From: Sphingobium sp. CAP-1
GTDB lineage: Bacteria; Pseudomonadota; Alphaproteobacteria; Sphingomonadales; Sphingomonadaceae
Assembly (NCBI RefSeq): GCF_009720145.1
Contig: NZ_CP046254.1
Coordinates: 1 to 64,000, forward strand
Reading direction: 5' to 3'
Length of the DNA stretch: 64,000 nucleotides
Part shown: positions 1-8,108 of the stretch, piece after piece
Layout of the letters: the number at the start of each line of letters is the position of its first letter
Position numbering within the stretch: position 1 is the first letter of the stretch
Translations under genes and position numbers: made by a program
Notes under the pieces: model-generated
What the model saw: the letters and a program-made list of their open reading frames with translations, nothing else
Told to the model about the DNA's origin: nothing
Databases searched by the model: none

Positions 1-370
1 AATGATCCGCAACGCTGGCATCGAGCCGCATGTGATCGAGTATCTGAAGACGCCTCCTTCGCGGTCGATGCTGGTGTCGCTCATCGAGCGCATGGGAACC
101 GGCCCTCGCGCGCTGCTGCGCGAGAAAGGCACGCCCTTCGCCGAGCTGAGTCTCGCCGATCCGACGCTTAGCGACGACCAGCTCATCGACGCGATGATCG
201 AGCATCCGATTCTCATCAATCGGCCGATCGTGGTGTCGCCGCTCGGCGTGAAGCTCTGCCGCCCCTCGGAAGAAGTGCTCGATCTTCTCCCGACCGCCCA
301 GCGCGGAGCGTTCGCCAAGGAAGATGGCGAGCAGGTCGTCGATGCCGCCGGCAAGAGGATCGGGGCGTGA
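1..370 (+). CDS. arsC: Arsenate reductase ArsC, glutaredoxin-linked type, 5'-truncated by window edge
   Basis: Reduces arsenate to arsenite with glutaredoxin/glutathione so the efflux pump can export it. The visible part is about 122 residues and matches the C-terminal five sixths of ArsC: IRNAGIEP near the start, then IERMGTGPRALLREKG and NRPIVVSPLGVKLCRP, which hold the family's conserved arginines. The catalytic cysteine loop lies before base 1. The first ATG at base 2 sits where homologues have an internal residue, so it is not the real start. The stop overlaps the GTG start of the next gene by 4 bp, so the two are translationally coupled. Confident. Confidence 0.93.
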   Translation, partial: MIRNAGIEPHVIEYLKTPPSRSMLVSLIERMGTGPRALLREKGTPFAELSLADPTLSDDQLIDAMIEHPILINRPIVVSPLGVKLCRPSEEVLDLLPTAQRGAFAKEDGEQVVDAAGKRIGA

Positions 371-1434
371 ACGCGACCGTCGCGGCGCGATCCAAGCCGG
401 CGATCAACAGCTTCGAACGCTATTTGAGCGTCTGGGTGGCGCTTTGCATCGCTGTCGGTATCGCGCTCGGCTATTCGCTGCCGAATCTGTTCGCAGCCAT
501 CGCATCGGCCGAGATCGCGCGCGTGAACCTGGTCGTGGCTGTGCTGATCTGGCTGATGATCGTCCCCATGCTGCTCAAGATCGACCTCGGCGCGTTGGGG
601 TCGGTTCGCCAACACTGGAATGGCGTCGGCGTCACCCTCTTCATCAACTGGGCGGTAAAGCCCTTTTCAATGGCGCTGCTCGGCACGCTGTTCCTGGGAT
701 GGCTATTCCGGCCGCTGCTGCCGCAGGGCGAGATCAACGCCTATATCGCGGGCCTCATCCTGCTGGCGGCAGCTCCCTGTACAGCGATGGTGTTCGTCTG
801 GTCGAACCTGTGCGAAGGCGAGCCGACCTATACGCTGAGCCAGGTGGCGCTCAACGACGTGATCATGGTCTTCGCCTTCGCGCCGCTGGTCGGACTGCTG
901 CTCGGCGTCGCCTCTATCACGGTGCCCTGGAACACGCTGCTCATCTCGGTCCTGCTCTATATAGTCGTGCCCGTCATCGTCGCGCAGGTTATCCGTCGGG
1001 CGCTGCTATCGTCAGGCGGGCAACCGGCGCTCGATCGGCTGCTGGCGACTCTTGGGCCGCTGTCGCTGGTTGCGCTGCTGACGACGCTCGTCCTCCTGTT
1101 CGGCTTCCAAGGCCCGGCGATCCTGGCTCATCCGCTGGTCATCGCACTGATTGCCATTCCCATCCTCATCCAGGTCTACTTCAATGCGGGCCTGGCCTAT
1201 TGGCTCAGCCGACGCTTCGGCGTTGCCTGGTGCGTCGCCGCTCCGGCCGCACTGATCGGCGCGTCCAATTTCTTCGAGCTCGCCGTTGCAGCCGCCATCA
1301 GCCTGTTCGGCCTCAATTCCGGGGCCGCGCTCGCGACCGTGGTGGGCGTCCTGGTCGAGGTGCCGGTAATGCTGTCTGTCGTCAGCATCGTGAAGAAGAC
1401 GCGGCCCTGGTACGAGCAACGTGTTCCTGCATGA
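367..1434 (+). CDS. acr3: Arsenite efflux permease, ACR3 family
   Basis: Inner-membrane arsenite extrusion carrier of the bile/arsenite/riboflavin transporter superfamily. The protein has 355 residues with about ten hydrophobic segments. The conserved cysteine lies in AAAPCTAMVFVWSNL (about residue 137), and the late helix ASNFFELAVAAAIS carries the conserved glutamate; both are ACR3 hallmarks, and the protein is not the unrelated ArsB type. The start is GTG, overlapping the arsC stop (GTGA). The stop overlaps the next ATG (ATGA). Part of the arsC-acr3-arsN-arsH operon. Confidence 0.93.
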   Translation: MNATVAARSKPAINSFERYLSVWVALCIAVGIALGYSLPNLFAAIASAEIARVNLVVAVLIWLMIVPMLLKIDLGALGSVRQHWNGVGVTLFINWAVKPFSMALLGTLFLGWLFRPLLPQGEINAYIAGLILLAAAPCTAMVFVWSNLCEGEPTYTLSQVALNDVIMVFAFAPLVGLLLGVASITVPWNTLLISVLLYIVVPVIVAQVIRRALLSSGGQPALDRLLATLGPLSLVALLTTLVLLFGFQGPAILAHPLVIALIAIPILIQVYFNAGLAYWLSRRFGVAWCVAAPAALIGASNFFELAVAAAISLFGLNSGAALATVVGVLVEVPVMLSVVSIVKKTRPWYEQRVPA

Positions 1435-1862
1435 TCGCTACACTGCTGGATCCCAGGTCGCTTTCCGACCTTATGGCGGAGCTGAGTGCGGCGGGTCTGC
1501 CTGCCAGTGATCTCGCCGAGGCGGGACGCCGCTTCTTTCGGTTCGAGGATGATGCTGGCATTGTCGGCTATGGCGGGATCGAAGGCGACGGCTCCGACCG
1601 CCTGCTGCGCTCGCTGGTTGTGAAGGCCGATCGGCGCGGATGCGGATTGGGCGGTGCCATTCTCATGGCGGTCGAACGCACTGCCGCGGATGAGGGCGCG
1701 ACTAGCCTGTATCTGCTCACTACAACCGCCGAGCCTTTCTTTCGCCGTCATGGCTATGAAACAGCCGAACGAACCGACGTTCCTGCCGTCATCGCGCAAT
1801 CGGCCGAGTTCCGATCGCTATGCCCGGCGAGCGCCGCCCTTTTGTACAAATGGATTGCCTGA
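1431..1862 (+). CDS. arsN2: GNAT acetyltransferase of the arsenic operon (ArsN2-like)
   Basis: A 143-residue GCN5-related N-acetyltransferase. The acetyl-CoA pyrophosphate loop is visible as VVKADRRGCGLGGAIL (pattern RxxGxG), followed by the LYLLTTTAEPFFRRHGYE segment typical of the fold. GNAT proteins inside ars operons are called ArsN; some acetylate arsenic-containing compounds or antibiotics, but the substrate cannot be read from sequence. The start ATG overlaps the acr3 stop by 4 bp, and the stop abuts the arsH start. The family is secure; the role in arsenic resistance is inferred from context. Confidence 0.85.
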   Translation: MIATLLDPRSLSDLMAELSAAGLPASDLAEAGRRFFRFEDDAGIVGYGGIEGDGSDRLLRSLVVKADRRGCGLGGAILMAVERTAADEGATSLYLLTTTAEPFFRRHGYETAERTDVPAVIAQSAEFRSLCPASAALLYKWIA

Positions 1863-2602
1863 TGTCGCGTCTTCGTATCCTTCCCGAACCCGATCACATG
1901 CCCGCGCTGGACCGCGCAATGATTCGGACCGATCTCGCCGCCGGGCTCGGCGCGCTTGAGCCGAAACCTCGCATCCTCCTCCTCTACGGCTCGCTGCGCG
2001 AGCGGTCGTTCAGTCGTTTCGCGGTCGAGGAAGCGGCCCGGCTGCTCATCCTCTTTGGCGCCGAAGTGCGGATCTTCGATCCGTCCGATCTCCCGCTCCC
2101 CGACCAGATCAAGGACGATGATCACCCGGCGGTGCATGAGCTTCGCGAGCATGCGCTCTGGTCTGAAGGCATGGTTTGGTGCAGCCCCGAACGGCACGGC
2201 CAGATCACCGGCATCATGAAAGCGCAGATCGACCATTTGCCGCTCGAATTCGGCGGCATGCGTCCGACCCAGGGCCGGACCCTGGCCGTCATGCAGGTTT
2301 CGGGCGGATCGCAGTCGTTCAACGCAGTCAACACGTTGCGGCTGCTCGGACGGTGGATGCGCATGTTCACCATCCCCAACCAGTCGAGCATCGCAATGGC
2401 GTTCAAGGAGTTCGACGAGGAAGGGCGTCTCAGAGCCTCAAGCTATTATGACCGGATCGTCGACGTCATGGAGGAGCTGGTGCGCTTCACGGTGCTGACA
2501 CGTAGCCATGCCGATCAACTCGTGGACCGCTATTCGGAACGCAAGGCGGCAGCCGCCAAGCGCGATGCGGCACAAGATCTGGCCTCACGGTCTACGGCCT
2601 GA
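1862..2602 (+). CDS. arsH: ArsH, NADPH-dependent FMN reductase / organoarsenical oxidase
   Basis: A 246-residue flavodoxin-fold protein. ArsH oxidises trivalent methylated or aromatic arsenicals using FMN and NADPH. Family motifs present are LLLYGSLRERSFSRF (phosphate loop for FMN), WCSPERHGQITGIMKAQIDHLPL and MQVSGGSQSFNAVNTLR. The chosen ATG at 1862 overlaps the previous stop by one base; an in-frame ATG at 1820 lies inside the arsN gene and is less likely. Last gene of the ars operon. About 200 bp of non-coding DNA follow before the convergent CoiA-like gene. Confidence 0.93.
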   Translation: MSRLRILPEPDHMPALDRAMIRTDLAAGLGALEPKPRILLLYGSLRERSFSRFAVEEAARLLILFGAEVRIFDPSDLPLPDQIKDDDHPAVHELREHALWSEGMVWCSPERHGQITGIMKAQIDHLPLEFGGMRPTQGRTLAVMQVSGGSQSFNAVNTLRLLGRWMRMFTIPNQSSIAMAFKEFDEEGRLRASSYYDRIVDVMEELVRFTVLTRSHADQLVDRYSERKAAAAKRDAAQDLASRSTA

Positions 2603-2729
2603 CGGTCAGGCGCTTCCATCGAGGGTACATGCCGGCCTTGTGCCTGTCGTCTGGAGCTCGGTTGGTGGTGCCCTTCTCAAAGCTCCTCCGCGCCATGAGC
2701 GCCTGACGCGACAGGGCCTTCGCGCCTTT

Positions 2730-2766
2730 CGCCAGAGGATGCGGCACATGGGCCATCGCGCTGGCG
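2730..2766. repeat. GC-rich leader repeat block, copy 1
   Basis: The block runs CGCCAGAGGATGCG, six variable bases, then GGGCCATCGCGCTGGCG. The same arrangement recurs at 8390-8427 upstream of the DUF2493 gene. The two ends (CGCCAG and CTGGCG) are complementary and could close a hairpin. Downstream text (GGCAACCCG, then CCGGCCGTG) is also shared. Copy 1 sits in the convergent gap after arsH, with no plus-strand gene to serve, so it may be a relic of a moved or deleted gene. Confidence 0.6.
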
Positions 2767-2789
2767 GCGGCAACCCGAACGGTCCGGCC

Positions 2790-2813
2790 GTGAGGGAGTC
2801 CTCCCTTCCTCAC
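2790..2813. terminator. Hairpin between convergent arsH and CoiA-like genes
   Basis: GTGAGGGAG pairs with CTTCCTCAC around a 6-nt loop (one G-U pair). It lies at the convergent ends of arsH and the CoiA-like gene and overlaps the latter's stop codon. There is no clear T-run on either side, so it would be a weak or non-canonical terminator. Confidence 0.4.
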
Positions 2814-3901
2814 GCGCGGACCCACCACGCCGGTTGGCTGATCTCGATATCGGGATGGGAACTGAGTAGCGCTAACCAGCGGGAATCGAGGCGGGCAGGA
2901 AAAGTGGCGATCTGGTCGGTATCGGAAGGATCATGGGCCAGCATGAATTCGCCGAACAGCCGATTGCATTTGGCACAGCCATTGCTGACATAGCTGTTGC
3001 GTTGCGTATGACTGTAGCGCTTCTGAATGACCTTGCGGTCGAAAGACGATGGCAGCCGTTGCAGAATCTGCGCCAGCAGATGCGGGTGATCGGTAAGGTC
3101 GGGCAAGCTGAAATCGAAAGCGCCCTGGTCGGTCGCGATTTCTATACTCGTGATGATCTGCGTCTTTTCCCGGCAGCGCTCGTTCCAACAATCCGCTATC
3201 GTGGCCTCGACGACGATTGTCGCATTCTCGCCAACGGCTTCCAACGGCGTGAGAAACCCCAATCTTCGTTCAAATGCGGCGCGAAGGAATGCGTCCATCG
3301 GTAATGCCTGCCGCCAGCATTCCGGCAGACGACGATGGCGCGCGAGCATGCGCTCATGTGCAGGAATGAGAGCCTGAAAGCCATCGGCAAGCGAGCCGCC
3401 GATGCAGGCCGCAGGCAGATCATGGACGATCGGGAAGCCTGGTTGACGCAGCAACCAAAGCCCGCGAATCCCGGATAGGCGGTATTGCTCTTGTCGTCGC
3501 AGGGTTTCCGCATTGGTCTGCCCCGACCATTGTATCTCGATCGCGACCTGCGCGTTTCCCTTCACCGTGAGGACGTCAGCTCGCCATGGTTCGCCGGTTG
3601 GCGTTGTGCCGCCCATTTCGGTTGCGGCCTGCCAACCTGAGGATCGCGCGATCTCGACCGCCATCATCTTCAAATGACGATGCTCTTCGCTTTCGTCGGC
3701 TGAAGTGCAGGGACCGGCAATTCGATGGGCAAAGAATTTCGTTCCCCTCGAAGACCGTTTGAGAACAACCGTTGCCGAGCAGCAGTCCATTCGCAGGTGG
3801 TGCAAACGCCGGTTTTTGACTTCGAGTTCGCGCCAGTCCGCATCGCTCAGATCGAACGACTGAAGCCGATTACCGCTGTCATCGAGGCAACTGAGAGCCA
3901 T
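2810..3901 (-). CDS. Competence protein CoiA-like putative nuclease
   Basis: About 363 residues. The region RADVL...VAIEIQWS (roughly residues 110-135) fits the PD-(D/E)XK nuclease core of CoiA-family proteins, with a preceding acidic residue (TEMGG) and the conserved QWS. A later CAKC pair in NGCAKCNRLFGEF suggests a zinc-binding knuckle. CoiA acts after DNA uptake in transformation, but CoiA-like proteins are also scattered on mobile elements without competence genes, as here. I chose ATG at 3901 because the protein then begins MALSCLDDSG; a TTG at 3937 would extend it by 12 residues. Probably co-transcribed with the upstream DNA-binding gene (15-51 bp gap). Confidence 0.7.
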   Translation of the reverse strand: MALSCLDDSGNRLQSFDLSDADWRELEVKNRRLHHLRMDCCSATVVLKRSSRGTKFFAHRIAGPCTSADESEEHRHLKMMAVEIARSSGWQAATEMGGTTPTGEPWRADVLTVKGNAQVAIEIQWSGQTNAETLRRQEQYRLSGIRGLWLLRQPGFPIVHDLPAACIGGSLADGFQALIPAHERMLARHRRLPECWRQALPMDAFLRAAFERRLGFLTPLEAVGENATIVVEATIADCWNERCREKTQIITSIEIATDQGAFDFSLPDLTDHPHLLAQILQRLPSSFDRKVIQKRYSHTQRNSYVSNGCAKCNRLFGEFMLAHDPSDTDQIATFPARLDSRWLALLSSHPDIEISQPAWWVRA

Positions 3902-3952
3902 GGCGCAAACATGCTGGCTGGAGGGAACCAAGGTCAAGTTCGCTCAGGCAGA

Positions 3953-4570
3953 TCACTGGACAAGCCGATATCGCCCATTGCGTCGGGCGCCTTCGAAACG
4001 CAGCAGACCAGCAGATTGCAACCCCCGGATGTCGCGCCGGGCCGTCTTGGGGCTGACCTGCCAGTGAGCCATGATATCCCAGGCCTTGGCGCGCGCTTCC
4101 TTCCCGACTCGGTCGAGAAACCAGCGCTGACGTTCATTGAGGCCCTCCGTTATTGGGCCATTTACGGGGTCATGATCAGGGTCATTTATTGGGTCATTTC
4201 CGGCAGGACGCTGAGGCATCGAGTTGGCAGTAGCCGCATCGGGCGTTAGCGGCGCTGCATCCCAGCGAACGGGTCGAGAGGATTGTCGGGCCATCACAGG
4301 GCTTTCGATAACGCCCAGTACGAACGCGCGGATGACAGGTGATGTCGCAACGAGCCGCAGAAAAAACACCGTGTCCGGGCCATGTTGCGCGGCAAGCCAG
4401 TGTTTTATGGTGCGTTCGCTCGCGTCCGTTTGGCGCATGAGCAGCTTGACGGCGCGATGGCTGTCCCCGTGCTCCTTTTTCAGTAGGTCGGCCATCACGT
4501 CCGCATAGGCCTGGCGCCCAGTTAATGCCCCCTTCCAAGCCGGTAACTTCTTGCCCTTTTTCGGCAACAT
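3953..4570 (-). CDS. DNA-binding protein with C-terminal winged helix, function unknown
   Basis: 205 residues. The C-terminal 60 residues (LNERQRWFLDRVGKEARAK, then QVSPKTARRDIRGLQSAGLL) look like a DeoR-type winged helix-turn-helix ending in a wing strand (FEGARRNGRYRLV). The N-terminal 80 residues (DASERTIKHWLAAQHGPD) look like a second helix-turn-helix. Between them is a proline/aspartate linker with a four-residue period (NDPI, NDPD, HDPV, NGPI) encoded by a tandem 12-bp DNA repeat. ATG at 4570 is preceded by AAAGGA at good spacing. Divergent from the serine recombinase, so it may regulate that promoter; this is inference. Confidence 0.6.
   Translation of the reverse strand: MLPKKGKKLPAWKGALTGRQAYADVMADLLKKEHGDSHRAVKLLMRQTDASERTIKHWLAAQHGPDTVFFLRLVATSPVIRAFVLGVIESPVMARQSSRPVRWDAAPLTPDAATANSMPQRPAGNDPINDPDHDPVNGPITEGLNERQRWFLDRVGKEARAKAWDIMAHWQVSPKTARRDIRGLQSAGLLRFEGARRNGRYRLVQ
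4155..4197 (-). repeat. Four tandem 12-bp repeats inside the regulator gene
   Basis: On the plus strand GGGCCAT or GGGTCAT starts at 4155, 4167, 4179 and 4191, exactly 12 bp apart; on the minus strand the unit is close to ATGACCCAATAA. The repeats are in frame and give the NDPI-like linker. They could be only a protein linker, or also iteron-like or operator sites. Confidence 0.7.
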
Positions 4571-4673
4571 CTCCCGTTCCTTTCGCAGCTACACTGCTGA
4601 TGAGAACGTAGAGGCGAGCAGTCGTGGGTTTCGTGCTGCAGCGGATGGTCGCCCTGGCTGCTGCAGCAAGCCC

Positions 4674-6260
4674 ATGGAGAGGCGAGCCTTGGAGGACTGG
4701 CGCACCCGAGACGGCACCGACCATGAACCGGCATCGCCGTGCGTGCGTGCCGCCGAATATGTTCGCATGTCTACCGATCACCAGAAATACTCGACGGAGA
4801 ACCAGGCCGAGGCGATCCGTCACTATGCTGCCGCTCACGGCGTCGAGATCGTCCGAACCTATGCCGATGCCGGCAAAAGTGGCCTCAAGATCGATGGCAG
4901 GGACGCCCTCAAGCAACTGATCGACGACGTTCAGACCGGTGTTGCCGATTACACCATGGTGCTCGTCTATGACGTCAGCCGTTGGGGCCGGTTTCAGGAC
5001 GCCGATGAAAGCGCCTACTACGAATATATCTGCAAACGCTCAGGGATATCCGTCGAATATTGCACCGAGCAGTTCGACAATGATGGCAGTCCGGTGTCGA
5101 CGATCGTCAAGGGCGTCAAACGCGCCATGGCCGGAGAATATAGCCGCGAATTGTCAGTCAAGGTGTTCGCCGGGCAGGGACGCCTCATCGAAAAGGGCTT
5201 TCGTCAGGGCGGTCCTGCGGGATTTGGTCTTCGTCGCACCCTCGTTGACGAGCGCGGCGAAACAAAAGGCATTCTGACGCGCGGAGAGCATAAGAGCATC
5301 CAGACCGACCGCGTGATTCTCACGCCTGGTCCACCCGAAGAAGTCGCCATTGTTCGGGGGATCTATCACGCCTTCGTGCATGAGGGGCGCAGCGAACAGG
5401 ATATCGCCGACGATCTCAACCGCCGCAGCATTCCGACCGATCTTGACCGTCCCTGGACCCGGGGAACCGTCCACCAGGTGCTGATCAACGAGAAATATGC
5501 GGGTGACAATGTGTGGAATCGACAATCCTTCAAGCTGAAGAAGAAGCGCGTTCGCAACGACCCGGAAATGTGGATCCGAGCGGCCGGCGCGTTCGATGCC
5601 ATCGTCGAGCGTGACCTGTTCGAAGCCGCCAAGGCGATCATCGGCGCTCGTTCGTTCCGATTGTCGGACACCGAGATGCTGAGCGCGCTGAAGGTCCTTT
5701 TGGACAGCCGGGGCCTTCTATCGGGGATAATCATCGATGAGTGCGAGGGCATGCCCTCGAGCAGTGCCTACAGCTCCCGGTTCGGAAGCCTGCTGCGTGC
5801 TTATGATCTGGTTGGATATACGCCGGATCGAGACTACCGATATGTCGCGATTAATCGGGCCTTGCGCAAACTCCATCCGGAGATCCTCGGCCAAGTGCTC
5901 GATGGCCTGCGCGACATGGGCAGCGAGGTCGTTCAGGACTTCCAGACCGACCGCGTGATCGTCAACGAGGAATTCAGCCTCTCGGTCGTCATCGTCCGTT
6001 GTAATCCTACGCCCACTGGGTTGCTGCGTTGGAAGATCCGCTTCGACACGTCGCGGATGCCCGACATCACCATCGTCGTGCGCATGGATACCGCCAACCG
6101 GGCCGCCTTCGACTATTATCTGTTTCCGCGTCTCGATCTTATTGCCGACCGCCTGCGGCTTGCCGAAGACAATGGCCTTAGCCTTGACGCCTACCGCTTC
6201 GACACCCTCGACCTGCTGTACGAAATCGCCGCGCCCATCGCCATTGCGGAGGCAGCCTGA
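4674..6260 (+). CDS. Large serine recombinase
   Basis: 528 residues. The N-terminal resolvase domain has the catalytic serine in AAEYVRMSTDHQKYSTENQ (about residue 32), then the LVYDVSRWGR strand and the AGEYSRELS helix. The middle matches the recombinase DNA-binding domain (FVHEGRSEQDIADDLNRRS, then LINEKYAGDNVWNR). Such enzymes integrate, excise or invert DNA at short att sites. No convincing ribosome-binding site precedes ATG 4674; a GTG at 4743 just before the catalytic domain is possible. The stop (TGA 6258-6260) overlaps the next ATG by one base, tying it to two ParB-like genes. It could be the integrase of the whole element or of a smaller island. Confidence 0.88.
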   Translation: MERRALEDWRTRDGTDHEPASPCVRAAEYVRMSTDHQKYSTENQAEAIRHYAAAHGVEIVRTYADAGKSGLKIDGRDALKQLIDDVQTGVADYTMVLVYDVSRWGRFQDADESAYYEYICKRSGISVEYCTEQFDNDGSPVSTIVKGVKRAMAGEYSRELSVKVFAGQGRLIEKGFRQGGPAGFGLRRTLVDERGETKGILTRGEHKSIQTDRVILTPGPPEEVAIVRGIYHAFVHEGRSEQDIADDLNRRSIPTDLDRPWTRGTVHQVLINEKYAGDNVWNRQSFKLKKKRVRNDPEMWIRAAGAFDAIVERDLFEAAKAIIGARSFRLSDTEMLSALKVLLDSRGLLSGIIIDECEGMPSSSAYSSRFGSLLRAYDLVGYTPDRDYRYVAINRALRKLHPEILGQVLDGLRDMGSEVVQDFQTDRVIVNEEFSLSVVIVRCNPTPTGLLRWKIRFDTSRMPDITIVVRMDTANRAAFDYYLFPRLDLIADRLRLAEDNGLSLDAYRFDTLDLLYEIAAPIAIAEAA

Positions 6261-7159
6261 TGTCCGCCACACGCCCACAGCAGATCGAGCTCATCCCGAT
6301 CTCGCGGATCACTGTCCTTAATCCGCGCGCCCGAAACAAACGGCAGCACCGGGAGATCGTGAACAATATCGAGACCATTGGCCTCAAACGTCCGATCACG
6401 GTGAGCCGCCATGATGGCCCTAGTGGTCCGCGCTATGATCTGGTCTGCGGAGAGGGCCGCCTTGAGGCCTTTCAAATGCTCGGCCAGTCGGAAATTCCCG
6501 CGGTGGTGATCGAAGCCAGCGAGAATGAATGTCTCGTGATGAGCCTGGTCGAGAATATTGCGCGCCGGGTGCAGCGCCCGATCGATGTGATGCGCGAGGT
6601 CGGTGCCTTGCGCAATCGCGGATATAGCGAGGCGGAAATCGGACGGAAAATCGGCGTCGCCAGCTCCTGGGTCAGCATGGTCGTTTCACTGCTGGAGCGC
6701 GGCGAGGAGCGGCTCGTCGCCGCGGTCGAAACCGGCCTCATTCCCATCAGCCTCGCCATGGAAATATCCCGGGCCGAGACCGAAGAGGCGCAAAGTCTCC
6801 TGCTCGAGGCCTATGAAACCGGCAAGCTGCGGGGCAAGAAGCTGGCAGCTGTGCGCCGCCTTCTTGATTTGCGCATGCGCGGCCGCAACAAGTCCCTGTC
6901 CCAGGGGCGGTTGGGCCGGAAAAATGCCAACCGGAAGCTAACTGCCAACGACCTCATGCAAGTCTACCAGCGAGAGGCTGAAAAACAGCGCCTTCTCGTC
7001 AAGAAATCCGATTTTACCCAGACCCGGCTGCTGTTCATCGTGGAGGCCATGAAAGACCTCCTCGCCGATGAGGGGTTTGTGACATTGCTGCGCGCCGAGG
7101 GCCTCGAGACGATGCCGCGCGCGCTCGCCCTCCGGATCGCAGGAGATGACGATGCCTGA
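6260..7159 (+). CDS. ParB/RepB-like partition family protein (first of pair)
   Basis: 299 residues. A ParB N-terminal domain is visible: strand ELIPISRITVLNPRARN, nucleotide-binding-like GEGRLEAFQMLGQSEIPAVV, and the LVENIARR helix, followed by a helix-turn-helix (YSEAEIGRKIGVASSWVSM). The C-terminus (AEKQRLLVKKSDFTQTRLLF) resembles RepB-type tails. ParB-fold proteins bind DNA and CTP in partition or act as regulators. No ParA is encoded beside this gene; it is coupled to a serine recombinase instead, so a role in recombination control or copy maintenance is possible. Overlaps the next gene by 8 bp. Confidence 0.8.
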   Translation: MSATRPQQIELIPISRITVLNPRARNKRQHREIVNNIETIGLKRPITVSRHDGPSGPRYDLVCGEGRLEAFQMLGQSEIPAVVIEASENECLVMSLVENIARRVQRPIDVMREVGALRNRGYSEAEIGRKIGVASSWVSMVVSLLERGEERLVAAVETGLIPISLAMEISRAETEEAQSLLLEAYETGKLRGKKLAAVRRLLDLRMRGRNKSLSQGRLGRKNANRKLTANDLMQVYQREAEKQRLLVKKSDFTQTRLLFIVEAMKDLLADEGFVTLLRAEGLETMPRALALRIAGDDDA

Positions 7160-8108
7160 TTGGGCATCGGACGGCGGCGGCCTCGACGAAACGGGCGCCG
7201 ACAATCGCGTGAGCCTTGGCTTCGAGCGCGAGACCGTAACCGTGCCGATCGATGCCATCGTTGCGCTGAAGTCATTGCGGGAAGGGGTGCGCGAAAGCCG
7301 GAAATTCGCGCAGATCGTGAGCTCGATCAAGGCGATCGGCCTTGTCGAGGCGCCCGCCGTTGTTCCCGACACGCAGCATCCCGGGAAATATTTCCTGCTC
7401 GACGGCCATCTGCGCATCGAGGCCCTCAAGCAGCTTGAAGTGCAAAGCGTCGATTGCCTGATCGCGACAGATGACGAGACCTATACCTACAACAAAAAGG
7501 TCAACCGCCTGCCGCCGGTGCAGGAACACAGAATGATCGTCCGGGCCATTGAGCGCGGGGTCGCCTCGGCCATGATCGCCGATGCGCTTGGCCTTGAGGT
7601 ACAGTCGATCCGGCGGCGCTTCCGGTTGCTCGACGGCGTCACCCCGGAAGCCGCCGATATGCTGAAGGACACCAATTGCTCGATGAAGGTGTTCGATATC
7701 TTGCGGCGCATGTCAGCGGTGCGCCAGATCGAGGCGGCGGACCTGATGATCGGCCAGAATAACTTCACTCTCATGTTCGCGCGCGCGCTCCTAGCCGCGA
7801 CGCCGGATGAGCAGCTTGTCGCCCAACGGAAATCGACGAGGCCCGATGCCTCTGGTCCGACAAGCCAGCAGATCGCGCGCATGGAACGTGAGCTCGCGGC
7901 CCTGCAGACCCAGGTCAAGTCGGTCGAGGATAGTTACGGGATCGACAATCTCCACCTGACCGTGGCGCGCGGCTATATCGCCAAGCTGCTCGGCAATGCA
8001 CGGGTCGCTCGGTGGCTTTCCAATCATCGCCAGGAATATCTCGGTGAATTTCAGCGGATCGCCGAGATCGAGGCGATCGGCACAATGCCGGCTCAGGTGG
8101 AAGGATGA
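7152..8108 (+). CDS. ParB/RepB-like partition family protein (second of pair)
   Basis: 318 residues. The ParB N-terminal domain is visible as VPIDAIVALKSLREGVRESRKF, IKAIGLVEAPAVV and FLLDGHLRIEALKQL. The Asp-Gly-His-Leu-Arg sequence replaces the usual Gly-Glu-Arg-Arg motif, as in RepB C-terminal-domain proteins. A helix-turn-helix follows (SAMIADALGLEVQSIRRRF), then a long helical tail. ATG 7152 is preferred over ATG 7146 because the AGGAG at 7141-7145 then has a 6-nt spacing. It is the third gene of the recombinase-ParB-ParB set and probably acts with its neighbour. Confidence 0.78.
   Translation: MPDWASDGGGLDETGADNRVSLGFERETVTVPIDAIVALKSLREGVRESRKFAQIVSSIKAIGLVEAPAVVPDTQHPGKYFLLDGHLRIEALKQLEVQSVDCLIATDDETYTYNKKVNRLPPVQEHRMIVRAIERGVASAMIADALGLEVQSIRRRFRLLDGVTPEAADMLKDTNCSMKVFDILRRMSAVRQIEAADLMIGQNNFTLMFARALLAATPDEQLVAQRKSTRPDASGPTSQQIARMERELAALQTQVKSVEDSYGIDNLHLTVARGYIAKLLGNARVARWLSNHRQEYLGEFQRIAEIEAIGTMPAQVEG

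Noticed and set aside
324..1862. A 512-codon open frame spanning acr3 and the acetyltransferase
   Set aside because: Only its last 143 codons (from 1431) look like a protein; the first part is an arginine-rich shadow of acr3.
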